Shown here one piece after another: positions 44,130 to 54,908 of a DNA stretch of 64,000 nt. The notes under the pieces are model-generated. The model saw only the letters and a list, made by a program, of their open reading frames with translations. It was not told the DNA's origin and searched no databases. The stretch lies in the NCBI RefSeq assembly GCF_000379605.1, contig NZ_KB902702.1, positions 97,887 to 161,886 of the forward strand. The letters run 5' to 3'. A program made the translations under genes and the position numbers. Positions within the stretch are counted from its first letter, which is position 1, and every line of letters starts with the position of its first letter. Source of the DNA: Rhizobium giardinii bv. giardinii H152 (lineage in GTDB: Bacteria > Pseudomonadota > Alphaproteobacteria > Rhizobiales > Rhizobiaceae).

Positions 44130-45064
44130 TCGAGATCGACGGCATCACCAAGCGCTACGACGGCACCGCGGTCGTCGACAATGTGACGATGACGATTGCG
44201 CCGCGCACGGTGACGGTCATCGTCGGAACCTCCGGTTCCGGCAAGACGACGCTGTTGCGCATGATCAATCGGTTGGTGGAGCCGAGCGCCGGCGCCATTC
44301 GGCTCGACGGTGACGACAACCGCTCGATGCCGGGCTACGAGCTGCGCCGCCGCATCGGCTATGCCATCCAGGGGCACGGGCTTTTTCCGCACCGCACCGT
44401 TGCGCAGAATATCGCCACCGTGCCGGTGCTGCTCGGCTGGGACAAGGCGCGCATCGATGCCAAGGTGGCGGAACTGCTGGCGTTGTTCCAGCTCGACCCG
44501 GCCATCTTCGCCGCGCGGTTTCCGCATGAGTTGTCCGGCGGGCAGCAGCAGCGGGTCGGCGTGGCGCGGGCGCTGGCGGCGGAGCCGAAGGTTCTCCTGA
44601 TGGACGAGCCGTTCGGCGCGCTCGACCCGATCATCAGGGCGAAGGCGCAGGCCGATCTTCTCGACATCCAGAAACTCCTGAAGACGACGATCGTGCTGGT
44701 GACGCACGATATGGACGAGGCGTTTCATCTCGCCGACAAGATCGCCGTCATGGACAAGGGGGAACTCGTCCAATACGGCACGCCCGCCGAGCTGGTGACG
44801 AATCCGGCGACGGAGTTCGTCCAGACGCTGATCGGCGCCAGCGAGCGGCCGTTCCGGCTTTTGTCGATCGAGACGGCGGGGCAGGCGGTGGAGCCTGGCA
44901 CTGCCGATGGACAGCCCGTTGACGCGGCAACCAGCCAGCGCGACGTGCTTTCCGAACTGCTGTGGACCGGCCGCGATGCGCTGCCGGTGGCGGCGGCTGA
45001 CGGCACGCTCCTCGGCAAAGTGACCTTGGAAGGGCTCGCCCGGCGCGCAGCAAGGCCGCAATGA
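44126..45064 (+). CDS. yehX: Osmoprotectant ABC transporter ATPase (YehX)
   Basis: 312 aa: Walker A GTSGSGKTT (about 34-42), signature [15 protein letters not shown], Walker B VLLMDEPFGALDP; the QGHGLFPHRTVAQNI motif is typical of OpuA/ProV-type ATPases. A C-terminal CBS-like region follows. Overlaps both neighbouring genes by 4 bp. Confidence 0.93.
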   Translation: MIEIDGITKRYDGTAVVDNVTMTIAPRTVTVIVGTSGSGKTTLLRMINRLVEPSAGAIRLDGDDNRSMPGYELRRRIGYAIQGHGLFPHRTVAQNIATVPVLLGWDKARIDAKVAELLALFQLDPAIFAARFPHELSGGQQQRVGVARALAAEPKVLLMDEPFGALDPIIRAKAQADLLDIQKLLKTTIVLVTHDMDEAFHLADKIAVMDKGELVQYGTPAELVTNPATEFVQTLIGASERPFRLLSIETAGQAVEPGTADGQPVDAATSQRDVLSELLWTGRDALPVAAADGTLLGKVTLEGLARRAARPQ

Positions 45065-45801
45065 GGGCCTGGCTCCCCTCTCTCCTGCGTGCCGCTCTGC
45101 TGGCATTCCTGCTTGCGTTCCTTGTCTCGCCCGGCTGGTTCGAACCGCTCTTGAAGCCGCTGGTGCAGGACAATGCGCCGGCGATCTACAATCAGGGCAG
45201 CCTGCTGACCCTGACGCTTCTGCACCTGCGCACAGTGGCAATCGCCACGATCGCCGCCATCGTCATCGCCGTGACGCTTGCCATTCTGGTCACGCGGCCC
45301 TTCGGGGCGGAATTCCTGCCGTTGTCGCGCAGCCTGGTGAATGTCGGCCAGACATTTCCGCCGGTGGCGGTGCTGGCGCTGGCGGTGCCGGCCCTCGGTT
45401 TCGGCGAAAAGCCGACGCTGGTGGCGCTGTTTCTGTACGGCCTTCTGCCAATCTTCGAGAATACGCTGACGGGTCTGACGACCCTGCCGCCCTCGGTGAT
45501 GGAGGCGGCGCGCGGCGCCGGCATGACGGATCGCCAGCGCCTCTTCAAGGTGGAAGTACCGCTGGCGATGCCGGTGATCCTTGCAGGCATTCGCCTGTCG
45601 GTGGTGATCAGCCTGGCCACCGCGACGATCGGCTCGACGGTCGCGGCCAAGACGCTCGGCGAAGTCATCATCGCCGGGCTGCAATCCAACAATATCGCCT
45701 TCGTGCTGCAGGGCGGGCTGATCGTCGGGGCGCTGGCCGTGCTGATCTATGACGGGCTGTCGGCGATTGAGGCCGCTATGGCACGGCGGGCAGGCCTTTA
45801 G
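45061..45801 (+). CDS. yehW: Osmoprotectant ABC transporter permease, short form (YehW)
   Basis: 246 aa with a BPD permease domain; EAA loop MEAARGAGMTDRQRLFKVEVPLAMPVIL, very like that of YehY. E. coli YehW is 243 aa. Last gene of the four-gene operon. Confidence 0.92.
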   Translation: MRAWLPSLLRAALLAFLLAFLVSPGWFEPLLKPLVQDNAPAIYNQGSLLTLTLLHLRTVAIATIAAIVIAVTLAILVTRPFGAEFLPLSRSLVNVGQTFPPVAVLALAVPALGFGEKPTLVALFLYGLLPIFENTLTGLTTLPPSVMEAARGAGMTDRQRLFKVEVPLAMPVILAGIRLSVVISLATATIGSTVAAKTLGEVIIAGLQSNNIAFVLQGGLIVGALAVLIYDGLSAIEAAMARRAGL

Positions 45802-45933
45802 ATCACGCCCTTTGGTCGTCGACCATTTGGAGGGTTGTGGCCGGTGTAAAATGGCTTACAGGGGCTGGAGAAATTCGGTTTGTCTCTTAGTTTCAGCGAG
45901 AGACGGGAAACGAAGAGCGAAAGGACCCACGCA

Positions 45934-46407
45934 ATGGCAAAGAACACCATCTGCCTATGGTATGACAAGGACGCTGAAGCTGCCGCCCGGTTCTACGCCG
46001 AAACCTTCCCCGACAGCGCAGTGGGTGCTGTCATTCGTGCGCCTGGAGACTATCCAAGCGGCAAGCAGGGAGATGTCCTGGTTGTTGAATTCACCGTCGC
46101 CGGCATTCCTTGTATCGGCTTGAACGGCGGTTCCGCGTTCAAACACAACGAAGCCTTTTCATTTCAGATCGCAACTGACGATCAGGAGGAGACCGACCGC
46201 TACTGGGACGCCATTGTCGGCAACGGCGGCCAGGAAAGTGACTGCGGCTGGTGCAAAGACAAATGGGGTGTGTCCTGGCAGATCACACCGCGCGTACTGA
46301 CCGAGGCGCTTGCGGTCGGCGGTGATCAAGCGAAGCGCGCTTTTGATGCGATGATGACGATGAGGAAGATCGACGTTCGGGCGATCGAAACTGCTCTGCG
46401 TGGTTGA
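45934..46407 (+). CDS. VOC-family (3-dmu-9_3-mt / PhnB-like) protein
   Basis: 157 aa from ATG 45934 (GAAAGGA upstream). The TICLWYDKDAEAAARFYAETFPDS opening and GVSWQITPRVLTE near the end are typical of the PF06983 group. These VOC proteins have no firmly assigned reaction; the old '3-demethylubiquinone methyltransferase' name is unreliable. Not part of a clear operon. Confidence 0.88.
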   Translation: MAKNTICLWYDKDAEAAARFYAETFPDSAVGAVIRAPGDYPSGKQGDVLVVEFTVAGIPCIGLNGGSAFKHNEAFSFQIATDDQEETDRYWDAIVGNGGQESDCGWCKDKWGVSWQITPRVLTEALAVGGDQAKRAFDAMMTMRKIDVRAIETALRG

Positions 46408-46488
46408 GGCGCCATTGCGCCGGAGCGTCCGCTTCTGGCCGCACAAGGCGGGCATTTGCCCCACCTTCAGGTCGGGCTGGTGACCCGG

Positions 46489-47250
46489 TCAAATCTCGCG
46501 CGTCGAGGCCGCCGTCACCGTCAGCGTCGTAAAGCCGCTGATCGCGATTGCCGCCCGCTCCGGTATCGGGATCGCGCCGCAGAGGCTGCCGGTGGTAATG
46601 ATCCGGCCTTTGGCGACGGGCTCGGTCAATGCATTGGCAAAGGCGAGGAAGGGAGCCACGGGATCGCCGTTGGGATGTTTTCCGGGACCGGGGAAGACGG
46701 TGTCACCGTTGATCGTGATGACCAGCGGAGAGTCCTGGCCCGGTTCGAGCACCTCGGCGGGCAATTCTTCCCCAAGTATGTAGCCGGCATTGCCAAGGCG
46801 GTCGGCGAGAAACAGCAGCGCCGGTGCGCGGCTGCCGTCTTCGAGGCGGTGGCCGAGGAATTCGACACCGGAATAGATGCCGCTCGCGAAGCCGAGAAGT
46901 GTGTCGCGGGTAAAGGGCTCACTGCCCGGCGGCGGCAGGTCCTTGCCGAGCACGAAGCAGATTTCGACCTCCAGCGCGTCGACGGCCGGTCGCTCGAATC
47001 CGGCTGTGCCTGATTCACTCGCATGGGTGATGTGCGCCATCGGCGCCGACACGGAGCTTCCGTCCGGGCGGATAGCGACCTTGTAGCCGCCGGTCAACCA
47101 GCCGTTCAATGCCAGTGTCTCGCGCTGTACTGCAAAGGCTTCCGCCAGGGTGCCGGGTTCGATCAGCGAGGCGGAAGAAAGCCGGATTCCCTGGCGGTCA
47201 GCGTCGGACAATTGGCGGGCAAGCGTTTCGACGGCGGAACTGGCGGGCAT
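46489..47250 (-). CDS. 2-keto-4-pentenoate hydratase-family protein
   Basis: 253 aa of the MhpD/FAH superfamily: GYKVAIRPDGSSVSAPMAH, EVEICFVLGKDLP, and the GRIITTGSLCGAIPI end motif. The family hydrates 2-oxopent-4-enoates in meta-cleavage routes; no other meta-cleavage genes are near, so the role is unclear. Confidence 0.85.
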   Translation of the reverse strand: MPASSAVETLARQLSDADRQGIRLSSASLIEPGTLAEAFAVQRETLALNGWLTGGYKVAIRPDGSSVSAPMAHITHASESGTAGFERPAVDALEVEICFVLGKDLPPPGSEPFTRDTLLGFASGIYSGVEFLGHRLEDGSRAPALLFLADRLGNAGYILGEELPAEVLEPGQDSPLVITINGDTVFPGPGKHPNGDPVAPFLAFANALTEPVAKGRIITTGSLCGAIPIPERAAIAISGFTTLTVTAASTREI

Positions 47251-47311
47251 CTCTGTCTCCTGCGGGTCTCGGCGGTGCGTCGTTCCTTTCGATCACACTC
47301 GGCATGAAAGG

Positions 47312-47340
47312 AAAACCCCGGAATTGTTGTTCCGGGGTTT
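47312..47340. terminator. Bidirectional terminator between agaL2 and the hydratase gene
   Basis: AAAACCCCGGAA and TTCCGGGGTTT with a 6-nt loop, A-run on one side and T-run on the other. It ends the minus-strand agp operon 26 bp after agaL2. Confidence 0.85.
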
Positions 47341-47365
47341 CCTCGTCGCGCAACCGGGAGAAGAG

Positions 47366-48736
47366 TTACGCGGCCTGGACCTTCTTGGCGACCCGGGCCC
47401 ATTCCGGGATCCACTGGCCGTGTGCGGCCAAAAGATCATCGGTCAGCGACCAGATCTGGTCGAGATCGAGTTCGGCGGCCGTATGCGGGTCCATCATTGC
47501 GGCATGGTAGAGGTGTTCGCGGTTCTCGGTCATCAGGGCGGCGACCGTCAGTTCCTGCACGTTGATGTTGGTACGGATCAGCGCCGTCAACTGCGGCGGT
47601 AGGTCGCCGATGAAGGTCGGCTGGATGCCGTTTTCATCGACGAGGCAGGGGACTTCGGCAGCGCAATTGTCCGGCAGCGACGTGATGCAGCCATTGTTGC
47701 GCAGGTTGCCGTAGATCACCGAGGGCTCGCCGGTCCAGACCGAGTTCATGATCGAGGAAGCGTATTCCTTCGATTGCGCGACCTCGATCTTCTCGGCCGT
47801 GCGGTAGGCGGCCGCCTCGCCCTTCCATCTCTCGACCTGCTCGATGCAGCGCTTGGGATATTCATCGAGCGGAATGCCGAATTTTTCGATCAGGTCCTCG
47901 CGGCCTTCCTTGATGAAATAAGGTGTGTATTCGGCGAAGTGCTCCGAGCTTTCAGTGACGAAATAGCCGAGCCGGGTTAGCATCTCGTAGCGCACCTTGT
48001 TGGGGCAGCGCGGGTTCCAGGTCGGCTTCGGCGCCCGGCCTTCGCGGTAGCCGCGCACGAGATCCGGATAGAGGTCGCGGTAGGAACCATCCGGCTGGCG
48101 ATGCTCGAACTTCAGGTAGAAGGCCATGTGGTTGATGCCGGCCGAGCGGTAACGGATTTCCTCATAGGGAATGTCTAGGTCGTGGGCCAGTTCCATCGCC
48201 GTGCCCTGCACCGAGTGGCAGAGGCCCACCTGTTTGATCCTCGGGTATTTCTCGGCGATCGCCCAGGTGTTGATCGCCATCGGGTTGACGTATTGCAAAA
48301 GGATCGCCTCGGGGCAGACCTGCATCATGTCTTCGCAGATCTTCCAGAGATGCGGCACGGTGCGCAGGCCGCGCATGATGCCGCCGACGCCGAGCGTGTC
48401 GGCGATCGTCTGGCGCAGGCCGTATTTCTTCGGCACTTCGAAATCGGTAACGGTACAGGGCTCATAGCCGCCGATCTGGAAGGCGACGACGACGAAATCG
48501 GCACCGTCGAGAGCTTTGCGCTGGTTGGAATGCAACTCGATGGTTGCCTTTGCACCGAGCGTCGAGATCAGTTTCCTGACGACGATCTCGCTTTCTTCAA
48601 GCCGCTGCGCGTTGATGTCCATCAGCGCGATCTTCGCGCCGGAAAGCGCCGGACGCTGCAGAACGTCGCCGATGATGTTCTTCATGAAGACGGTCGAGCC
48701 GGCGCCGATGAAGGTGATTTTGGGTTGTCTCGCCAT
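47366..48736 (-). CDS. agaL2: GH4 alpha-galactosidase/alpha-glucosidase (AgaL2)
   Basis: 456 aa, glycoside hydrolase family 4. NAD+-binding TFIGAGST at the start, GLCHSVQG with the metal-ligand Cys/His and GINHMAFYL. GH4 enzymes cleave glycosides through NAD+- and Mn2+-dependent redox chemistry. Last gene of the agp operon; in S. meliloti the locus is also flanked by two galactosidase genes. Cytoplasmic, so it acts on imported melibiose/raffinose. Confidence 0.9.
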   Translation of the reverse strand: MARQPKITFIGAGSTVFMKNIIGDVLQRPALSGAKIALMDINAQRLEESEIVVRKLISTLGAKATIELHSNQRKALDGADFVVVAFQIGGYEPCTVTDFEVPKKYGLRQTIADTLGVGGIMRGLRTVPHLWKICEDMMQVCPEAILLQYVNPMAINTWAIAEKYPRIKQVGLCHSVQGTAMELAHDLDIPYEEIRYRSAGINHMAFYLKFEHRQPDGSYRDLYPDLVRGYREGRAPKPTWNPRCPNKVRYEMLTRLGYFVTESSEHFAEYTPYFIKEGREDLIEKFGIPLDEYPKRCIEQVERWKGEAAAYRTAEKIEVAQSKEYASSIMNSVWTGEPSVIYGNLRNNGCITSLPDNCAAEVPCLVDENGIQPTFIGDLPPQLTALIRTNINVQELTVAALMTENREHLYHAAMMDPHTAAELDLDQIWSLTDDLLAAHGQWIPEWARVAKKVQAA

Positions 48737-48759
48737 GGAATAAGCCTCTTGTCTAGCGA

Positions 48760-50430
<1,671 letters not shown>

Positions 50431-50441
50431 GGGTCGTCTCC

Positions 50442-51563
50442 TCAGTATGGGTCGACGGCGTCGCGCAGGCCATCGCCAAGCGCATTGAACGCAAAGACGG
50501 TGACGAGCACGAAGGCCACGGGGGAAAGGATCCAGGGATAGGATCCGATGACGGAATAGGTCGAGGTGTCCTGCAGCATCAGCCCCCAGGAGATCAGCGG
50601 CGGCTTTACCGCAAAGCCGAGGAAGCCGAGGAAGGATTCAAGCAGCACGACGCTCGGGATCGCCAACGTTACCGAGACGATCACATGGCTCATGACGTTG
50701 GGGAAGATATGCTGGAAGATGATGCGCCGATCTGTGGCGCCGATCGCCATCGCCGCGCGGACATAGTCGATCCGAGCCAGGGCCAGGGTCTTGCCGCGCA
50801 CTTCGCGCGACATCTGCGCCCAGCCGAGTGCCGACATCACGACGATGACGAAGGCGAGGAAGACGTTTGTCGGCGCCGTTACCGGGATCAACGAGGTCAG
50901 CGCCAGGTAGAGCGGCAATTGCGGGAAGGCGAGCACGAGTTCGACGAAGCGCTGCATCCAGTTATCGAAGCGGCCGCCGAAATAGCCCGACACCATGCCG
51001 ATGGTGGTGCCGACGACAGTGACGATGAAGACCACCGTCAACGCGATCATCAGAGAGACGCGCGAGCCGTAGAAGATGCGTGACAGCACATCGCGGCCGA
51101 ACTTGTCGGTGCCGAGGAAATTGACCGGCGTGCCATCGACGGCGCCGAAGAAGTGCCGGTCGGTGGGGATCAGGCCGAGCAGCCGGTAGCTGAAACCCTT
51201 GACGAAAAAGCCGAGGTCTTTCGGGTTGGCGTAGTCTGGACCGATGATCGGCTGGAAGGTGATCGGGTCAAGCTCGGTGCCCTCGCCGACCTGGTAGGTG
51301 CGCGGCCAGACGAGATTGCCCTCCTGATCGGTGATGCTGATCGTCTGCGGCGGCGCAAAGCCAACGCCTGTCAGCTTCGGATCGACGGGTGAAAAGAACT
51401 CGGCGAAGATCGTCATGATCATCAGGAGGCAAACGAGGATCAGCCCGATCATGCCGGTCCAGGACCGCTTCAGGCGGCGCCAGACGAGGGCGCGATACGT
51501 TTCGTTGCCGTGATGCGGTGCCGCCACGGGCACGATGATGGTGTTTTCAACGTCGGCTTTCAT
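50442..51563 (-). CDS. agpC: Alpha-galactoside ABC transporter permease (AgpC)
   Basis: 373 aa DppC/OppC-like permease. Helix at ~30-52, a long periplasmic insert, then FGRDVLSRIFYGSRVSLMIALTVVF and EAA loop YVRAAMAIGATDRRIIFQHIFPN. I selected ATG 51563, which overlaps agpB by 4 bp. Confidence 0.92.
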   Translation of the reverse strand: MKADVENTIIVPVAAPHHGNETYRALVWRRLKRSWTGMIGLILVCLLMIMTIFAEFFSPVDPKLTGVGFAPPQTISITDQEGNLVWPRTYQVGEGTELDPITFQPIIGPDYANPKDLGFFVKGFSYRLLGLIPTDRHFFGAVDGTPVNFLGTDKFGRDVLSRIFYGSRVSLMIALTVVFIVTVVGTTIGMVSGYFGGRFDNWMQRFVELVLAFPQLPLYLALTSLIPVTAPTNVFLAFVIVVMSALGWAQMSREVRGKTLALARIDYVRAAMAIGATDRRIIFQHIFPNVMSHVIVSVTLAIPSVVLLESFLGFLGFAVKPPLISWGLMLQDTSTYSVIGSYPWILSPVAFVLVTVFAFNALGDGLRDAVDPY

Positions 51564-52570
51564 GCGTGCGCACCTCCAAGGCGAACCCGAGGATCGAGCA
51601 TGGCCAAAAGCATGTCGGCGATGATGTTGCCGACGATGAGTGTTGCCGACAGGACCAGCATGAAGGTGGCGGTGACATAGACGTCGCCCACCCACATCGA
51701 GCCGACGATGGCAGGGCCGACGGTTGGCAGGGCAAAGATGATCGCCGTCTCGATCTCGCCGGTCAGCATGTAAGGCAGCACGACGCCCTGGTACATCACC
51801 AGCGGATGCAGCGCGTTCGGGACGGCGTGGCGCAGGATGACGGCGCGTTCGGAGAGGCCCTTGGCCCGCGCGGTTTCGACATACTGGGCGTTCAGCGTAT
51901 CGAGCAGATTGCCGCGCATCACCCGCATATTGTAGGCGAGGCCGCCGAAGGTGGCGATGGCGATCACCGGCCAGACGTGCTTCAGGAGATCGACGAACTT
52001 GTCCCAGGACCAGGGCGCGCCGCCGTAGCGGGCCGAGTGGAAACTGTTGATCTCGGTGACGTTGAAATGGAACACCATGATGTAGACGATGATCAGCGCC
52101 ATCAGGAAGCGCGGCACCGTCATGCCGAGGAACGAAATGCCGGATAGCAGGCTATCGACCCAGGAATATTGCCGGGTGGCGGCGAGAATACCGAAGGTGA
52201 TGCCGATCACCGAGGCGAGGATATGGCAGACAAGGGCCAGCGCCAGCGTGCGGGGCAGGCGTTCGCCGACAACCTCGGCCACCGGCTTGTTGTAGAACAG
52301 GCTATGGCCGAAATCGCCGCGCGTGACGATGCCCGTGACCCAGTTGACGTATTGCACGGGCAGCGGCTTATCGAGGCCGTTGGCGATCCTGTAGGCCTGT
52401 GCCTGGGCATCGGCTTCCTCGAAGGAGGCGCCGCCCTGGTTGATCATTTGCGAGCGGATGTAGTCGCTGTAGTCGCCCGGCGGCGCCTGGATGATCGCGA
52501 AGGTCACGACGCTCAGCACGAAGAGCACGGGAATGGCGGATGCGATGCGCACAAGCAGAAATCGGAACAT
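51560..52570 (-). CDS. agpB: Alpha-galactoside ABC transporter permease (AgpB)
   Basis: 336 aa DppB-like permease starting MFRFLLVRIASAIPVLFVLSVV, EAA loop YVETARAKGLSERAVILRHAVPNALHPL and C-terminal MLDPRVRLG. Pairs with AgpC. Confidence 0.93.
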   Translation of the reverse strand: MFRFLLVRIASAIPVLFVLSVVTFAIIQAPPGDYSDYIRSQMINQGGASFEEADAQAQAYRIANGLDKPLPVQYVNWVTGIVTRGDFGHSLFYNKPVAEVVGERLPRTLALALVCHILASVIGITFGILAATRQYSWVDSLLSGISFLGMTVPRFLMALIIVYIMVFHFNVTEINSFHSARYGGAPWSWDKFVDLLKHVWPVIAIATFGGLAYNMRVMRGNLLDTLNAQYVETARAKGLSERAVILRHAVPNALHPLVMYQGVVLPYMLTGEIETAIIFALPTVGPAIVGSMWVGDVYVTATFMLVLSATLIVGNIIADMLLAMLDPRVRLGGAHA

Positions 52571-52603
52571 GGCTGTTGGGTTCTCTTGTGTGTTCGGGGG
52601 TCT

Positions 52604-52630
52604 GCTCCGGCCGCGATCGGCGGCCGGAGC
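52604..52630 (-). other. Stem-loop between agpA and agpB
   Basis: Perfect 10-bp arms GCTCCGGCCG and CGGCCGGAGC, 7-nt loop, in the 75-bp gap 15 bp after the agpA stop. Same position and style as behind oppA, yehZ and phnD. Confidence 0.7.
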
Positions 52631-52645
52631 GTGTTTCGGGACAGA

Positions 52646-54733
52646 TCAGTTGATCGGGCCGTTTTCGCCCGGCTTGCCCGGAAGCTGCTGCGAGAACAGT
52701 TCGTAGTCTCCCTGCTTGTCGGCGGCGACGAAGACCCGTTCGCGGACGATCGTATCCTCGGCCCAGTTGAACATGAAGATCGGGGCGCCGACCGGAATGT
52801 TCGAGAAGCGCTTGTTGATGATCAGCGCGCCCGGATATTCCGTGAGGCCGACCGAATCGACATTCTCAGTTGCGACCTTTTGGTACTGTTTCATCAGTTC
52901 GGTACGCTCGGTGTTGTCGTTCGAGGCGATGAACTTGTTGACGATGTCCACGAGTTCCTTCTCATAGGGCAGCAGGTCGACCGTGCCGTCCGTGCCGGCA
53001 CGATGATGCCAGCTGGTGCGAGGCCCCGTCGGAGCGAGCTGGGTGGTGTTCTGCACCACCGATGTCAGCTCCGGATCGTTGCGCCGGATCGTCCAGTCGA
53101 ACTGGCCGGCATAGTGGGCATTGTCCTTCTTGGTGCCGTCGAGCGCATTGAGCGTCACTTTCAAGCCGAGATGCTCCATCTGGCCGATCACGCCCTCCGC
53201 AAGGTTGCGGTCGGTGCCGTAGTCGCCATTGCTCAAGAGTACGATCTGAACATCCTGACCGCCTTCCGTTCCGGCTGGGAAGTTCACGAAACCGTTGCCG
53301 TCCGTGTCCTTCAGGCCGGCCTTTTCGAGAAGCGCCTTTGCGCCTTCGAGATCGAAGGGATAGTAAACGGTCGACTGGCGGTCGTAGAAACTCGTGCCTG
53401 ACGACAGGCCACCGGGATAGATCGCAGTGAACGGACCCTTGACCAGTGCTTCCCCGATCTTCTTGCGGTCGAGTGCCATGGTGACCGCCTTGCGGAAGTC
53501 CTCGTTGCGGTTCAACTCCCGTACGGCCTTGCCGCGCGAGTCGGGCTCGCCCCAACCGTTGGCGGAGAGATTCATGCGCAGATTGTAGCCGATCAGGCGG
53601 GCGCCGAAGGCAAGGCGTGCCGGTGCCGCGTCGGACGCGGCGCGCTTGAGCGATTCAACGAAGTTTTCCGGCTGCTCGAGGTTGGAGAAGTCACCGGAAC
53701 CGGCAATCGCCTGCACGTCGCGGTCTGCCCAGGTCGACAGCTTGTAGTGCATCTCGTTGAGATAGGGCAGCTGGTGGCCTTGCTCGTCGACCTTCCAGTA
53801 ATAGGGATTGCGGCGCAGCACGATGATGTCGTCCGGCCGATAGGAGACCGGGACCCAGGCGCCCATGACGGGAATGTTCATGTACTCCGCCGGAAAGCCG
53901 TTCTTGTACTCGTCGTACGTCACCTCCTTGTTGTACTTGGGATGCTTGGTCTTCAGAATATGGGCCGGACCGGGGCAGAACGTGCCGTAGGCCATGGCAT
54001 AGAGATACTGGCGCGGGAAGGCTTCCTTGAACGTCCATTCGACGGTGTTGGCGTCAATGGCTTTCAGCGTCGTGCCTTCGCCGAATGTTTCGGGGGTTGC
54101 TCCATTGAGCGGCGATACATTGGGATCGACGACATTGTCCTCCCAGTAGAACATCAGGTCTTCGGAGGAGAAGGGGACGCCATCGGACCATTTCGCGCCT
54201 TCGATCAGGTGCATGGTTAGCTTGTGGCCGTCTTCCGACCAATCCCAGCTCTTGGCCAGGTTGGGCAGCGGCTCGACGTCGCTCGCCTCGACCTGATAAA
54301 GCGGAGCAGTTCGGGTCAGGCATTCGGACATGCCGATATCGATGCCGCCCCAGCCTTGAGTCTGGCCGGCCGAATAGTTCCAGCCTTCCGGGCGGCCGCC
54401 GATCACGTGGCGCATCGTGTCGCCATAGACGCCGATCCCGTCGGGCATGTTGCCGGTCTTGAATACCATCGGCTCCTTCGGCAGCCGCTCGGCCACCGGC
54501 GGCAGCTTGCCGGTCTTGACGAATTTCTCGGTCACCCAGTCGGGCTCGCGATATTCCGGCAGCGCCTTGAACTCGACGATCGAATCGCGCGGCACATAGG
54601 TGATCTTGCCCTGCGCCGGGAATGGTGGCTGCTCGGGCACCACGGTCGGCTCGGAAGCCCAGGCCGTTACGGCGAATGCCGACACGCCCAAGAGAAGGGC
54701 GGTGGTCGTCTTCAGATGGCGAAAGCGTTTCAT
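52646..54733 (-). CDS. agpA: Alpha-galactoside ABC transporter substrate-binding protein (AgpA)
   Basis: 695 aa, SBP family 5 (the peptide-binding type) with a signal peptide KTTTALLLGVSAFAVTAWA. It is much longer than OppA (about 540 aa), a trait of AgpA-like sugar-binding members. Signature HKLTMHLIEGAKWSDGVPFSSEDLMFY. ATG 54733 follows GGGAGAAAC. In S. meliloti AgpA is needed for melibiose and raffinose use. Confidence 0.9.
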   Translation of the reverse strand: MKRFRHLKTTTALLLGVSAFAVTAWASEPTVVPEQPPFPAQGKITYVPRDSIVEFKALPEYREPDWVTEKFVKTGKLPPVAERLPKEPMVFKTGNMPDGIGVYGDTMRHVIGGRPEGWNYSAGQTQGWGGIDIGMSECLTRTAPLYQVEASDVEPLPNLAKSWDWSEDGHKLTMHLIEGAKWSDGVPFSSEDLMFYWEDNVVDPNVSPLNGATPETFGEGTTLKAIDANTVEWTFKEAFPRQYLYAMAYGTFCPGPAHILKTKHPKYNKEVTYDEYKNGFPAEYMNIPVMGAWVPVSYRPDDIIVLRRNPYYWKVDEQGHQLPYLNEMHYKLSTWADRDVQAIAGSGDFSNLEQPENFVESLKRAASDAAPARLAFGARLIGYNLRMNLSANGWGEPDSRGKAVRELNRNEDFRKAVTMALDRKKIGEALVKGPFTAIYPGGLSSGTSFYDRQSTVYYPFDLEGAKALLEKAGLKDTDGNGFVNFPAGTEGGQDVQIVLLSNGDYGTDRNLAEGVIGQMEHLGLKVTLNALDGTKKDNAHYAGQFDWTIRRNDPELTSVVQNTTQLAPTGPRTSWHHRAGTDGTVDLLPYEKELVDIVNKFIASNDNTERTELMKQYQKVATENVDSVGLTEYPGALIINKRFSNIPVGAPIFMFNWAEDTIVRERVFVAADKQGDYELFSQQLPGKPGENGPIN

Positions 54734-54908
54734 TGTCGTTGTTTCTCCCTCATGCTTCGGCCTGCCCGGTATGGGCGGCTCTCCTCCTACCAGCACCCGA
54801 CGGGACGGCGTCATGCCGCCTGCCGGAAGAGAGCGGGCAACGGATTGCCCACTCCCAGACCTGTCTCCTCCTCAGGAAAACGGGCCTCGCATATTTCGCT
54901 GAAGCCGT